From the NCBI GenBank assembly GCA_903895725.1, contig CAITUV010000046.1, positions 1 to 64,000 of the forward strand: a DNA stretch of 64,000 nucleotides, given 5' to 3'. The position numbers and the translations under genes were made by a program. Every line of letters starts with the position of its first letter. The first letter of the stretch is position 1. The stretch is from an uncultured Myxococcales bacterium (GTDB taxonomy: Bacteria > Myxococcota_A > UBA9042 > CAIXZC01). Below the pieces are notes generated by a model that had not been told where the DNA came from, did no database searches, and worked only from the letters and a program-made list of their open reading frames with translations. This document shows, one piece after another, positions 25,872 to 34,641 of this stretch.

Positions 25872-28637
25872 ATGAGGAAGCTCTTCTCCTTGGGGTGGAG
25901 CAACCCGCTGCTTCGCTATGGAGCTTGGGTGTGCTTCGTCCTGCTGGCGATCCGTCTGGCGTACCTCGGCTTTCGGGGGGTGATTGTCCCGGAGGTGGGA
26001 GAGCGGGCGACCAGCTACTACGTTGCCCCCCGCCTGATGTCGTGTGAAAAGCCCAATCCGAACCTCGATGCGCAGGTGGACAAGCTCAAGGGCGAGGTGG
26101 CGCCGGTCTATGCGGTGGACAACTCCCACATTGAGGCGCGGCAGGATTTTCTCCGGAGCGTGGAGACCAAGCTCGAGGAGGATCTGGAGATCCTCGGGCG
26201 AACCGAGAAGTCGTTGCGGTCGCTGGAGGAGAAGAAGCCAGCCCCCAGGGCCATCAAGGAGAGCCCGTTCTACCAGGGGGACGGCGCCGGGGAGTCGGAC
26301 AAGGGGAAGGGGGAGGATTCGGGCGAGCAGACGGAGCTTTCCGGGACGATAAGGGAAGTCGAGGAGCATGCGTGCGGATTGATTGCCAGCGTGGCTCCAG
26401 GGCTTTCGAAGGCTCAGCAGGAGTCGCTGCTCAAGGCTTTCCGGCGGGAGCCGGGGACGCTGGGCGATTCGTTTGCCGCGGCCCAGGCGGTCCTGGACGA
26501 GTGCGGGCGCTGGTTCGTGGTGGAGACGCTGGATTTCGTGTTCCAGCGGGACCGTTCCCGGGGCATCGTGTACATCGATTCCGGGGGGAGCGAGCGGACG
26601 CTCGCGGAGGGGCAGCGGGTCCGCAGCTACGTGGAGGCACTGGACGAGGTCCGGGCCCGGTCGGTGGGCCGGACCGTCTCGGAGAACTTTCCCAGGCTGA
26701 AGGGGGCCAAGCGGCAGACGAGCTTTGTGACGCAGATGGTGGTTTCCGGGATCCGGCCGAACTTCCGTCGTGACGAGGTGCGCTCGGACGAGGCGGTGCA
26801 GCTTGCCGTTGCATCCGTGCCGAAGCGGGTTGCCGTAGACTTCGAGCAGGGGCAGACCATCGTGGCCCTGGGAGAGAAGGTGGAGGAGTGGCAGGCCGAC
26901 TGCGTGGCCCGGTTCTCGACCAAAGTGGTCGGACGTGGGGCCACGGGGATGCTGCTCGGTATTCCGGTTCCGACGCTTCTGCTGGCACTCGGACTGGCCA
27001 TGGTGGTCGTGCTGTCTTCCCTCATGCTGCGCAAGTTCCTGGTGAGGACGACGCAGGGGGACCGGCTGACTCACGGCGACTACCTGGCCATTGGCGTGCT
27101 TCTGGTGCTCCAGTTGGGATTGCTGAGGCTCTTCCTGTTTGCCTCATCCGTGTTCTCCCTGACCTATCCGGCAGTCAACAAGGGAACCATGCTGGCCGCT
27201 TGCCCGGTCGGGGTCTCGGTGATGCTGGCGACGCTGCTGCTGGGGGTTCGGGTGGCGTTCGTGGTGCTGCTGTTCCTGGCGGCCATCGCTCTGCTGATCA
27301 CGGTGCAGGCCGGACCGGAGCTGCTGGGCGGGAGCTTTGCCGCGTACTACTCGCTGTACTACCTGGCCGTGTCTCTGACCGGGATCTGGATGACCCGACA
27401 GGTGACCCGTCGCAGCAGCCTTTTTTCTGCGGGCATGATGTCCGGGGTGGCCGGAATCCTGTACTGGGTGGCCGTCTATTTCGTGGAAGGGGGGCAGGTG
27501 CCCACGAACCACCTGCTGCACTTGACCGTGGCATCCCTCGTCTCGGGGTCGCTGACCTACATCTTCCTGATCTCGCTGTCGCCGGTGTTCGAGTACCTGT
27601 GGGACTACACAACCAACCCGAGGCTCGTGGAGCTCTCGAGCACGGAGCATCCGGCGCTCAAGGAGCTGTCGAGGCGGGCCCCCGGGACCTACCAGCACTC
27701 GCTGTGGATGTCGACCCTGGTGGAGGAGGCGGCCTCGGCCATCGGCTGCAACTCTCTGCTCGCCAAGGTGGGGGCGTTCTATCACGACCTCGGCAAGCTG
27801 GCCGCTGCGACCGAGAGCGGGCTTCCGGGCGGGGCGACGGATTCTCCGCTGTTCTTTGGCGAGAACCAGCAGGGAGTCAACCCGCACGACCACCTGTCCC
27901 CTTCCGTGTCCTCCCGCATCTTGCGGCGGCATGTCGAGCTCAGCGTCAAGATGATCCGGAAGTACCGCCTGGGACGAAAGATCGAGGAGATCGCGGAACA
28001 GCACCACGGCACCAGCTTCATGGAGCATTTCTACAACAAGGCAGTGCTGGCCGCCCAGGTGGGCGGGACCCAGGTCAACGAGGACGAATACCGCTATCCA
28101 GGGCCACGTCCGCAGACCAAGGAGGCCGCTCTGGTCATGCTGGCCGACGGGATCGAGGCCTCGGTAAGGAGCCTGCCGCAGCACACCGAGGAGAAGATCT
28201 GTCAGCGGGTGGAGGCGGGAATCCGGAAGCGCCGGACGGACGGGCAGCTCGACGATTCGAAACTGACGTTCGGAGATCTGAAGAAGATCGAAGAGTGCTT
28301 CATCAAGACGCTGGTCAGCATGTACCACGCTCGGCCCGAGTACCTGAGCATCAAGCCGGACGACCGGACTGTGCGTCTCAAGTCGGACGAGGCTGCGATG
28401 CTGGCTTCGGAAGACGAAACCCGGCCGATGCGGAGGGAGGACGTGCTGCGCGGCCGGGCCTTGGCCGCGGGGCGAGGACCGGGCGAATGGGGGCCAGGAG
28501 CCGCTCCTTCCGGCCCGGAGCCCGGTATGGCAGAGCGCGGTCGAAGCCCGTCGGCCGGAGAAGCCGTCCGACCCGGTGCTGCGGACGACGACGCAGGCGG
28601 GCCGGGCGAGCGGGGAGGGAAGGGCACTGAAAACTGA
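25872..28637 (+). CDS. pgpH: PgpH-type cyclic-di-AMP phosphodiesterase (7TM receptor with HD domain)
   Basis: About 921 residues. One N-terminal span (YGAWVCFVLLAIRLAYLGF), an external 7TMR-HDED domain to about residue 360, seven membrane spans about 365-590, and a cytoplasmic HD domain: HSLWMSTLVEEAASAIG, KVGAFYHDLGKL (metal HD near residue 637), NPHDHLSP, AEQHHGTSFMEHFYNKA and VMLADGIEAS. This is the PgpH/YqfF architecture, whose known members break down c-di-AMP. The end is a low-complexity Gly/Pro/Arg tail. ATG 25827 is an alternative start. ybeY follows after 4 bases, as in many genomes. Confidence 0.92.
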   Translation: MRKLFSLGWSNPLLRYGAWVCFVLLAIRLAYLGFRGVIVPEVGERATSYYVAPRLMSCEKPNPNLDAQVDKLKGEVAPVYAVDNSHIEARQDFLRSVETKLEEDLEILGRTEKSLRSLEEKKPAPRAIKESPFYQGDGAGESDKGKGEDSGEQTELSGTIREVEEHACGLIASVAPGLSKAQQESLLKAFRREPGTLGDSFAAAQAVLDECGRWFVVETLDFVFQRDRSRGIVYIDSGGSERTLAEGQRVRSYVEALDEVRARSVGRTVSENFPRLKGAKRQTSFVTQMVVSGIRPNFRRDEVRSDEAVQLAVASVPKRVAVDFEQGQTIVALGEKVEEWQADCVARFSTKVVGRGATGMLLGIPVPTLLLALGLAMVVVLSSLMLRKFLVRTTQGDRLTHGDYLAIGVLLVLQLGLLRLFLFASSVFSLTYPAVNKGTMLAACPVGVSVMLATLLLGVRVAFVVLLFLAAIALLITVQAGPELLGGSFAAYYSLYYLAVSLTGIWMTRQVTRRSSLFSAGMMSGVAGILYWVAVYFVEGGQVPTNHLLHLTVASLVSGSLTYIFLISLSPVFEYLWDYTTNPRLVELSSTEHPALKELSRRAPGTYQHSLWMSTLVEEAASAIGCNSLLAKVGAFYHDLGKLAAATESGLPGGATDSPLFFGENQQGVNPHDHLSPSVSSRILRRHVELSVKMIRKYRLGRKIEEIAEQHHGTSFMEHFYNKAVLAAQVGGTQVNEDEYRYPGPRPQTKEAALVMLADGIEASVRSLPQHTEEKICQRVEAGIRKRRTDGQLDDSKLTFGDLKKIEECFIKTLVSMYHARPEYLSIKPDDRTVRLKSDEAAMLASEDETRPMRREDVLRGRALAAGRGPGEWGPGAAPSGPEPGMAERGRSPSAGEAVRPGAADDDAGGPGERGGKGTEN

Positions 28638-28641
28638 GAAC

Positions 28642-29121
28642 GTGGCGGTGAGCAACCGGCAGCGTCGGTACCGAATCTCGACAGCGCAGCTGGCCCTGGC
28701 AACGAGTCGGGTGCTCGAGCTGGCAGGGGCCGGAGGGCAGGAGGTTTCCCTCGTGCTCGTGTCCGACCGAGCCATGCGGGTTCTCAACCGGGACTACCGG
28801 GGAAAAGACGAGCCGACCGACGTGCTTTCCTTCGCGATGCGGGATGGCGAATGGGGGGACGTGAGCGGAAACACCCTGGGCGACCTGGTGATCTCGCTGG
28901 AGTCGGTGGCCAGGCAATCCGGGACGGCCTGGGACGACGGCCGCCCGGATACCGGGACTCCCCGTCGGGAACTGGCACTCATGACCATTCACGGCCTGCT
29001 GCATCTCCTCGGTATGGACCACGAGAAGGGGAAGCGGGGGGCCGACCGCATGCGCCGCCGGGAGTCTGAACTGTTCGAGCAGGCCTGGGAGCTCTTCCCC
29101 GAGTTTGAAGCGTCGCGGTGA
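28642..29121 (+). CDS. ybeY: Endoribonuclease YbeY (16S rRNA maturation)
   Basis: About 159 residues from GTG 28642; the start is uncertain (GTG 28648 is also possible) because no strong ribosome site is seen close by. Motifs: VSDRAMRVLNRDYRGKDEPT, DVLSFAM, LGDLVISLE and the zinc site HGLLHLLGMDHE with three histidines. It acts in ribosome quality control and 3' processing of 16S rRNA. An extra 13-residue loop (AWDDGRPDTGTPR) precedes the zinc helix. The pgpH-ybeY order is conserved widely. Confidence 0.92.
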   Translation: MAVSNRQRRYRISTAQLALATSRVLELAGAGGQEVSLVLVSDRAMRVLNRDYRGKDEPTDVLSFAMRDGEWGDVSGNTLGDLVISLESVARQSGTAWDDGRPDTGTPRRELALMTIHGLLHLLGMDHEKGKRGADRMRRRESELFEQAWELFPEFEASR

Positions 29122-29186
29122 ACGCAAAGCGTTTCGCATGCCTCTGACCCCGGTCCTGGAGTAGGATTCCGAGCCACCTTTTGCGG

Positions 29187-29214
29187 TTGACACTCCCCGG
29201 ACCGGCCCTATAAT
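29187..29214 (+). promoter_or_regulatory. Near-consensus sigma-70 promoter
   Basis: TTGACA (29187-29192), 16-base spacer, TATAAT (29209-29214). Both hexamers are perfect. It drives the Pro-repeat gene at 29268 and is the strongest promoter seen in the window. Confidence 0.8.
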
Positions 29215-29267
29215 ACGGCCAGTCTGAAAGACCTGATCAGACTGCAAACGGAATTGCGGAGCTCGTC

Positions 29268-30509
29268 ATGAGAAGAAAGGACATTCTGGATCTGGGGAAG
29301 CTGCTCCTGGAGAACGGCGTGGATCTCGCTGTCGCAGTCATGAGGCGAAGTCACGATGTGGTGGGCAAGGTTTGCGACACCTACAATTTCGTCGCCGACC
29401 TGCTGCCGGTGAAGCTTCCGAGGGTTCCCGAGACCCTCTATCGTCCTGCAGCTCCGCTCCAGAGCTCGAGCGACTGGGCAAAGGCAGCCCGAAATGCGCC
29501 GAGGGCGGAAGGCCGCCCCGAGCCGAAGCCTGAGCCGAGGCCGGCCCCTGCGCCTGCTCCGAAGCCTGAGCCGAAGCCGGCCCCCGCGCCTGCTCCGAAG
29601 CCTGAGCCGAAGCCGGCCCCCGCGCCTGCTCCGAAGCCTGAGCCGAAGCCGGCCCCTGCGCCTGCTCCGAAGCCTGAGCCGAAGCCTGAGCCGAAGCCGG
29701 CCCCCGCGCCTGCTCCGAAGCCTGAGCCGAAGCCGGCCCCTGCGCCTGCTCCGAAGCCTGAGCCGAAGCCTGAGCCGAAGCCGGCCCCTGCGCCTGCTCC
29801 GAAGCCTGAGCCGAAGCCTGAGCCGAAGCCGGCCCCCGCGCCTGCTCCGAAGCCTGAGCCGAAGCCGGCCCCCGCACCCGCTCCCAAGCCTGCTCCGAAG
29901 CCTGAGCCGAAGCCGGCCCCCGCACCCGCTCCCAAGCCCGTTCCCAAGCCTGAGCCGAAGCCTGAGCCGAAGCCGGCCCCCGCACCCGCTCCCAAGCCCG
30001 TTCCCAAGCCTGAGCCGAAGCCTGAGCCGAAGCCGGCCCCTGCGCCTGCCCCCAAGCCCGAGCCGAAGCCGGCCCCTGCACCCGCTCCCAAGCCGAGGCC
30101 GAAGCCCGCTCCGGCTCCTGCGCCCAGGCCGAAGCCCCTTCCTGCTCCGGCCCCTGCTCCGCGTCCCAAGCCCCGGCCTGCGCCCACCCCTGCTCCGAGA
30201 CCTCTTCCGCGAGCGGCCGCCGGTGCCTCCGTCAAGACCGGACCCAAGGCTGGCGAGAAGGCAGCCCCGACCGGAGCGAAGGCCGCTGCGGCTGCCCCGG
30301 CTCCAGTGCAGAAGAACGAGGTTGCCAAGGCTGGAAAGAACCAGACGGTCAAAGGGGGCGGCGTTCCCTTTCCGCCGTTTCGCACCGGCCTGGTTCGTGC
30401 ATCCCGGGACCAGCTTGCGACGTGGGCCATCGAGCGCCGGCTCCCGGTATCCGATGCCGACACGAAGAGCACTCTGGTTGCCAAGCTCGAGCGGTTCCTG
30501 CCCAAGTAG
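29268..30509 (+). CDS. Pro/Lys/Glu repeat protein with C-terminal SAP/HeH-like domain
   Basis: 413 residues. The first 70 form a small helical domain (MRRKDILDLGKLLLENGVDL, VMRRSHDVVGKVCDTYNFVA). Residues about 80-320 are a disordered stretch of PAPAPKPEPKP units. The last 50 residues contain ASRDQLATWAIERRLPVSDA followed by KSTLVAKLERFL, which fits a SAP/HeH-type helix-extended loop-helix fold, often nucleic-acid binding. No signal peptide is seen, so it is probably cytoplasmic. With a perfect promoter, it may be abundant. A nucleoid- or RNA-associated role is inferred; no homologous family name is certain. Confidence 0.7.
   Translation: MRRKDILDLGKLLLENGVDLAVAVMRRSHDVVGKVCDTYNFVADLLPVKLPRVPETLYRPAAPLQSSSDWAKAARNAPRAEGRPEPKPEPRPAPAPAPKPEPKPAPAPAPKPEPKPAPAPAPKPEPKPAPAPAPKPEPKPEPKPAPAPAPKPEPKPAPAPAPKPEPKPEPKPAPAPAPKPEPKPEPKPAPAPAPKPEPKPAPAPAPKPAPKPEPKPAPAPAPKPVPKPEPKPEPKPAPAPAPKPVPKPEPKPEPKPAPAPAPKPEPKPAPAPAPKPRPKPAPAPAPRPKPLPAPAPAPRPKPRPAPTPAPRPLPRAAAGASVKTGPKAGEKAAPTGAKAAAAAPAPVQKNEVAKAGKNQTVKGGGVPFPPFRTGLVRASRDQLATWAIERRLPVSDADTKSTLVAKLERFLPK
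29520..30210 (+). repeat. Tandem Pro/Glu/Lys-coding repeats
   Basis: More than a dozen in-frame copies of units such as CCTGCTCCGAAGCCTGAGCC, with 12-, 18- and 36-base periods, encode APKPEPKPAP. Third positions vary little, so recent expansion or gene conversion is likely. Confidence 0.85.
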
Positions 30510-30548
30510 TGAGCCGCGCTCTCGACTCGTGCAGCAAGGTTGCCGACC

Positions 30549-31868
30549 GTGAGGAACGTCCTCGATGTCCGTAGCAGGATTGCCGAGCTCCTTGCCAGCG
30601 ACGGCGAGGTGCGCACTGTCTACTCGAAAGCTGCCGGGATAGTCCGCAAGTTGCGGTCGGCCGGGCACGAGGCCTGGTTCGTTGGCGGTTCGGTGCGGGA
30701 TCTTCTCCTCGGGCGACCGATACTGGACATCGACATCACGGGGACCGCGGGGCCGGCCGAGGTGGCGGCGCTCTTCTCTCGGACCGTTGCGGTCGGGGAG
30801 TCGTTCGGCGTGATGCGTGTGATGGTCGGTGCCCACCAGTTCGAAGTGGCGCTGTACCGATGCGAGGAGGGTTACTCGGACGGAAGGCATCCGGACAGGG
30901 TGCGGCCGGGGACACTGGAACAGGATGTTGAACGGCGGGACTTCACGGTGAATGGCTTGGTGCTTGATCCCGAGTCCGGTGAAGTCGTGGATCTGGTGAA
31001 AGGGCTCGATGACCTGAGCGACCGGTGTCTTCGAGCCATCGGAGTGGCCTCGGAGCGCATGGCCGAGGACTACCTCCGGACGCTGCGCGCAGTGAGGTTT
31101 GCGTCCTGTCTCGGCTTCCGGCTCGACCCGGCCACCCGCGAGGCGGTGATGGCGGCAGCATCGGGTCTGGAGCGCATCTCGAGGGAGCGGGTGCGGGCAG
31201 AGCTCGTGAAGATGGCACACAACGGAGGGGGAGCCTCGGGGCTTGCCCTGATGTTCGAGCTGGGGCTGTTGGGAAGGGCGTTGCCTTGCTGGGCGGACGT
31301 GGGCAGCACACAGGTGGGAGAGGCCGTGGGGCTCCTGCGACTGTTGCCGACGGAGATGGGGCTGGTGCCGTGGCTGACGGCCGTGGCGCTCTCGTTCGAA
31401 GCGGGGTTGCTGTCGGCGCCGGTCGACGGGGTGCGCATCCGGGGGCGATGCGCTGAGCTTGCCGGCTCCCTGAGGCTCTCGGTGGACGAGCGTCGTTGGC
31501 TGGAGCATCGCCTGCTGCTGGCTGCCCGGCTGGTGAACGTGGCTGGTTCCCGGCTGGCGCGGCGGGTCGAGCTCTACCGGTCGGAGGACTTCGAGGAGGT
31601 CCATCGGCTGGTGCGGAGCGTCTGGGCCGGCCGGGGAGGGGATGTCGGGGGGCTCGACGAACTGGTCCGGGAGCGGGCCTCCCTGCCTGCTGAGCGACTG
31701 AAGCCCGCCCGCTTCCTGACCGGGGACGACCTGGCCGCAGCGGGGATTGCAGCGGGCCCGAAAGTGGGCAAAGTGCTGGCGGAGTGCGAGGATCTGGCTG
31801 CTGAGGGGGCGTTAAGATCCCGTGAGGATGCCCTTGCCTGGCTTCGGGGGCGGCTGTTGAGCAACTGA
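30549..31868 (+). CDS. tRNA nucleotidyltransferase / poly(A) polymerase family protein
   Basis: 439 residues from GTG 30549 (AAGG 9 bases upstream; TTG 30540 also possible). Class II nucleotidyltransferase head: AWFVGGSVRDLLLGRPILDI followed by DI (DxD metal site), EVALYRCEE, the flexible loop DVERRDFTVNGLVLD, and DYLRTLRAVRFASCLGF. The C-terminal helical part is divergent and ends in a domain with PARFLTGDDLAAAGI. It adds CCA to tRNA or A residues to RNA; the two activities cannot be told apart here. No HD domain is seen. Confidence 0.88.
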   Translation: MRNVLDVRSRIAELLASDGEVRTVYSKAAGIVRKLRSAGHEAWFVGGSVRDLLLGRPILDIDITGTAGPAEVAALFSRTVAVGESFGVMRVMVGAHQFEVALYRCEEGYSDGRHPDRVRPGTLEQDVERRDFTVNGLVLDPESGEVVDLVKGLDDLSDRCLRAIGVASERMAEDYLRTLRAVRFASCLGFRLDPATREAVMAAASGLERISRERVRAELVKMAHNGGGASGLALMFELGLLGRALPCWADVGSTQVGEAVGLLRLLPTEMGLVPWLTAVALSFEAGLLSAPVDGVRIRGRCAELAGSLRLSVDERRWLEHRLLLAARLVNVAGSRLARRVELYRSEDFEEVHRLVRSVWAGRGGDVGGLDELVRERASLPAERLKPARFLTGDDLAAAGIAAGPKVGKVLAECEDLAAEGALRSREDALAWLRGRLLSN

Positions 31869-31956
31869 TGCTGGCGAACGTTCTCGACCCCGAGTAGAAT
31901 CTGGCGACGGCTCATTCGGCCCGGCGGCTCATCCGGGGCCCTGCACGGAGTGGAAC

Positions 31957-34017
31957 ATGAAGGTGGGTAGCAAGCTCTTCTTCGTCCTGATGCTGATGGC
32001 GGGCTGTGGCGGCTCGGGGGCCGTGGGGGATGGCGCGGATGTCGAGGACGTTGCCGCTGACCCGGATGGAAACGTGGTCGAGGGGGATTCGACGGTAGAA
32101 GGGTGCACCGGGAACGCCGACTGTCCGGGCGGGAAGTGCCATCCGGTCAAGAAGGTCTGCGTCGAGTGCCTCCAGGACGAGCATTGTCCGGAGGGGGAGC
32201 GGTGCGTGAGCGCCGAGTGCGTTGCCGGGGTTCTGTGCGCACCGGGGGAGTACCAGTGCCTTCCGGACGGGACCGCCCAGGCCTGCAACGAAGTGGGGAC
32301 GGCCTGGCTGGAGCCCGAGCCCTGCGCTGACGAGGCGGAGTGCACCACGGATCAGTGCACGGACGGAATCGGGTGCCAGCACATTCCCGATGACCAGGCT
32401 TGCGACGACGGAAACGACTGCACAACCGACAGTTGCAAGCCGGGGGGGTGTGCGAATCAGGTCAAGCCGGAGTGCAGCAAGGGAGGCCTTGCAGAGGCCC
32501 AACCTGCCAGCATCGTGTTCCCGTCGACCGTGCCGGGCGAGCAGATGGCCCAGAAGAACGTCGTGATCCAGAACATCGGCCTGGGGGATCTGACCGTCAC
32601 GGGGGCATCGATCGAGGATCCTGAGGGAGTCTTCTTTCTGCTTCTCCCTCCGTCCTCCTTCGAGACCGCCCGGGTTTTTTCTCCGGGGCTCATCGTCGAG
32701 CCGGGCAAGGGAATCAGTGTCACCGTGGTGTTCGCTCCGGAGCAACTGGGGGAATTCCAGGGAATGCTCCAGGTGAGCACGGACGACCCGACCCGGCCGG
32801 GTGGTATCGTGTCGGTATCGTTGACGGGCGAGGCCGTCGCGAACAACTGTCTCGGGGTGAACCCGCAGGAGTTGGTCTTCGGGGGCAAGGAAGTGGGGGT
32901 CGTGCACACGTTGGACCTGCAGATCAAGAACTGTGGTGACGGGCTGGTGCCGGTGTTCAAGGTGTACGTGGCTCCGGGGTCAGCACCGGAATTCGCCATC
33001 GAGGGGATGCTCAAGCCACCCTACGATCTCGATGCAGGGCAGAGCACGGTGGTGACAGTGGGGTTCAAGCCGACGGAACCGGACCACGTGTACCAGGGGA
33101 AGCTGGTGGTGGAGAACGCGGCCCCCAAGACGCCGGCCATCGAGATTCCGCTCACCGGGATGGGGGTGAAGGGGGCTGCCACGTGCCCCATTGCCGTGGT
33201 CTCGTACGACGGTGCTGCCCAGGTGGAGCCGTTCAAGAAGATCAGCCTGTCCGGGAAGAGCTCCTACGGTTTGGCCGGAAGCGTCGTGGGCTATCTATGG
33301 GATCTCGTGCAGCCCTGGGCGTCCTTTGTTGCATTCCAGCCGACCGGTCAGTCGGTGGATGTCTCGGTTGAGCCCCAGGTGACCGGGGAGTACGTCTTCA
33401 AGCTGGCGGTGTTCGACGACAAGGGGACGGCGAGCTGCAACGTTGCCTCCAAGAGCGTGCTGGTGATCCCGGAGCAGGACATCTATGTGGAGCTCGTCTG
33501 GCACACCCCGGGCGATGCAAACGAGCAGGACGCTGGGTTCGGGACAGGGGCGGATCTGGACCTGCACCTGGCATCTCCGGTCGCTGCGGGCAAGGATCGG
33601 GACGGCGACGGGGAGCCGGATGGCTGGTTCGACGGGGTCAACGACTGCTTCAGCAAGTCGGTCGAGCCGGAGTGGGGCAATCCGGACCCGAAGGCGATGG
33701 ACAATCCCAAGATGTTGCGGAGCGACATGGATGGTGCCGGCCCCGAGGCCATCATGCTCGATCATCCGGCCGACGGCGTGTACAAGGTCGGGGTGTTCTA
33801 CAAGGACGATTCCGGATTCGGGCCGTCGGCGGCGCGCCTGACCGTCTACGCTCACTCCGGGAAGGCCCTGGCAACGGCCCCGGTGGTGCTCTCCAAGGGG
33901 GACCTGTGGGATGCCGCCCGCATCGAGGTGACGAACCAGGGGCTGCAGGTGACGGTCACTCCGGTGGAGACCGACACGGGGGAGGCCATGGTCACCCCGA
34001 GCTACCCTGCTCCGTAG
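31957..34017 (+). CDS. Cys-rich lipoprotein with choice-of-anchor-D / Ig-like domains
   Basis: 686 residues. Lipobox LMAGC near residue 17. Residues about 50-175 form a Cys-rich stalk with CTGNADCPGGKCHP, CVECLQDEHCPEGERC and CTTDQCTDGIGCQH, common in myxobacterial surface proteins. Two beta domains with PGEQMAQKNVVIQNIGLGDL and FGGKEVGVVHTLDLQIKNCG follow (choice-of-anchor D type), then a PKD-like domain (SYGLAGSVVGYLWDLVQPW) and a C-terminal region starting VELVWHTPGD with DLDLHLASP. It is a surface adhesin-like protein by inference. TAGAAT at 31895-31900 could be a -10 box, but no good -35 is seen. Confidence 0.75.
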   Translation: MKVGSKLFFVLMLMAGCGGSGAVGDGADVEDVAADPDGNVVEGDSTVEGCTGNADCPGGKCHPVKKVCVECLQDEHCPEGERCVSAECVAGVLCAPGEYQCLPDGTAQACNEVGTAWLEPEPCADEAECTTDQCTDGIGCQHIPDDQACDDGNDCTTDSCKPGGCANQVKPECSKGGLAEAQPASIVFPSTVPGEQMAQKNVVIQNIGLGDLTVTGASIEDPEGVFFLLLPPSSFETARVFSPGLIVEPGKGISVTVVFAPEQLGEFQGMLQVSTDDPTRPGGIVSVSLTGEAVANNCLGVNPQELVFGGKEVGVVHTLDLQIKNCGDGLVPVFKVYVAPGSAPEFAIEGMLKPPYDLDAGQSTVVTVGFKPTEPDHVYQGKLVVENAAPKTPAIEIPLTGMGVKGAATCPIAVVSYDGAAQVEPFKKISLSGKSSYGLAGSVVGYLWDLVQPWASFVAFQPTGQSVDVSVEPQVTGEYVFKLAVFDDKGTASCNVASKSVLVIPEQDIYVELVWHTPGDANEQDAGFGTGADLDLHLASPVAAGKDRDGDGEPDGWFDGVNDCFSKSVEPEWGNPDPKAMDNPKMLRSDMDGAGPEAIMLDHPADGVYKVGVFYKDDSGFGPSAARLTVYAHSGKALATAPVVLSKGDLWDAARIEVTNQGLQVTVTPVETDTGEAMVTPSYPAP

Positions 34018-34039
34018 CGGCGCCGATCTGGCCGTAAAC

Positions 34040-34068
34040 TTGATCGATTCAAAGACCCTCCTTATATT
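34040..34068 (+). promoter_or_regulatory. Promoter of the small hypothetical gene
   Basis: TTGATC (34040-34045), 17-base spacer, TATATT (34063-34068), about 48 bases before ATG 34116, in an unusually AT-rich pocket. Confidence 0.55.
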
Positions 34069-34115
34069 ATGCTCGTAGTTGCGGCAACCGCTGCTCTGCA
34101 ACGAAGGTGCCTGCG

Positions 34116-34550
34116 ATGATGATGACGAAGGGCCGCAAGGACGACGACGATTCGAAGGACGTGGTGGAGAGCCACGTTCGGGACAAGGCGCGGGATGCTG
34201 CCAACCGGTTGATCCAGGAGATATCCGACAAGGCCGCCCGGGATGTGGATGCGCGGCTGAAGTTTCTGTCCCCCGAGGCGGAGGCACCGACTTCGGAGGT
34301 TTCTCCGCAGACCCGGTGCGGCACGACGGACCTTCACGTGGAGGATCTCCAACGGGGGGCGGAGGAGCTGTTCAACCGTTACTACAAGCTGGGTATTTCC
34401 GCTCTCAACCGGGGGGACGCGGGGTCGGCCGCATTCTACCTGGGGAAGTGTCTGCTCCTGCCCGTTTCCGACGAGCTCAAGATGCGCCAGATGGTGCGCC
34501 ACAATCTCCGCCTCGCCCTCTCGTTGCGTGACCGCCTGAAGCGGACCTAG
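34116..34550 (+). CDS. Small Asp/Lys-rich hypothetical protein with TPR-like end
   Basis: 144 residues from ATG 34116 (three ATG codons in a row; GTG 34107 is an alternative). N-terminus MMMTKGRKDDDDSKD is charged, then a helical segment (HVRDKARDAANRLIQEISDK). The second half, LQRGAEELFNRYYKLGISAL plus GDAGSAAFYLGKCLLLPVS, looks like a pair of TPR-type helices. No signal peptide and no recognised family. It has its own promoter and is followed by the ahcY promoter, so it is probably a single-gene unit. Confidence 0.65.
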   Translation: MMMTKGRKDDDDSKDVVESHVRDKARDAANRLIQEISDKAARDVDARLKFLSPEAEAPTSEVSPQTRCGTTDLHVEDLQRGAEELFNRYYKLGISALNRGDAGSAAFYLGKCLLLPVSDELKMRQMVRHNLRLALSLRDRLKRT

Positions 34551-34571
34551 CTTCGTCCCGCTTTGCCAGCC

Positions 34572-34600
34572 TTGACACCCGAGGTGTGTTCGGTTAGCTT
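34572..34600 (+). promoter_or_regulatory. ahcY promoter
   Basis: TTGACA (34572-34577), 17-base spacer, TAGCTT (34595-34600). The leader to ATG 34642 is only about 35 bases, too short for a SAH or SAM riboswitch. Confidence 0.55.
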
Positions 34601-34641
34601 CCTTGAGCTGTTTTGAGTTGTGCAATTTTCTGGAGGAAGGG

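Noticed and set aside
29208..31604. Long minus-strand frame (about 800 codons, Arg/Leu/Gly-rich) across the Pro-repeat gene and the nucleotidyltransferase
   Set aside because: GC-rich antisense shadow; the plus strand holds recognisable domains, promoters and ribosome sites, and the minus product has no family motif.
34601..34641. Riboswitch (SAH or SAM) before ahcY
   Set aside because: Only about 35-40 bases separate the promoter from the start codon and no pseudoknot or paired arms are seen.
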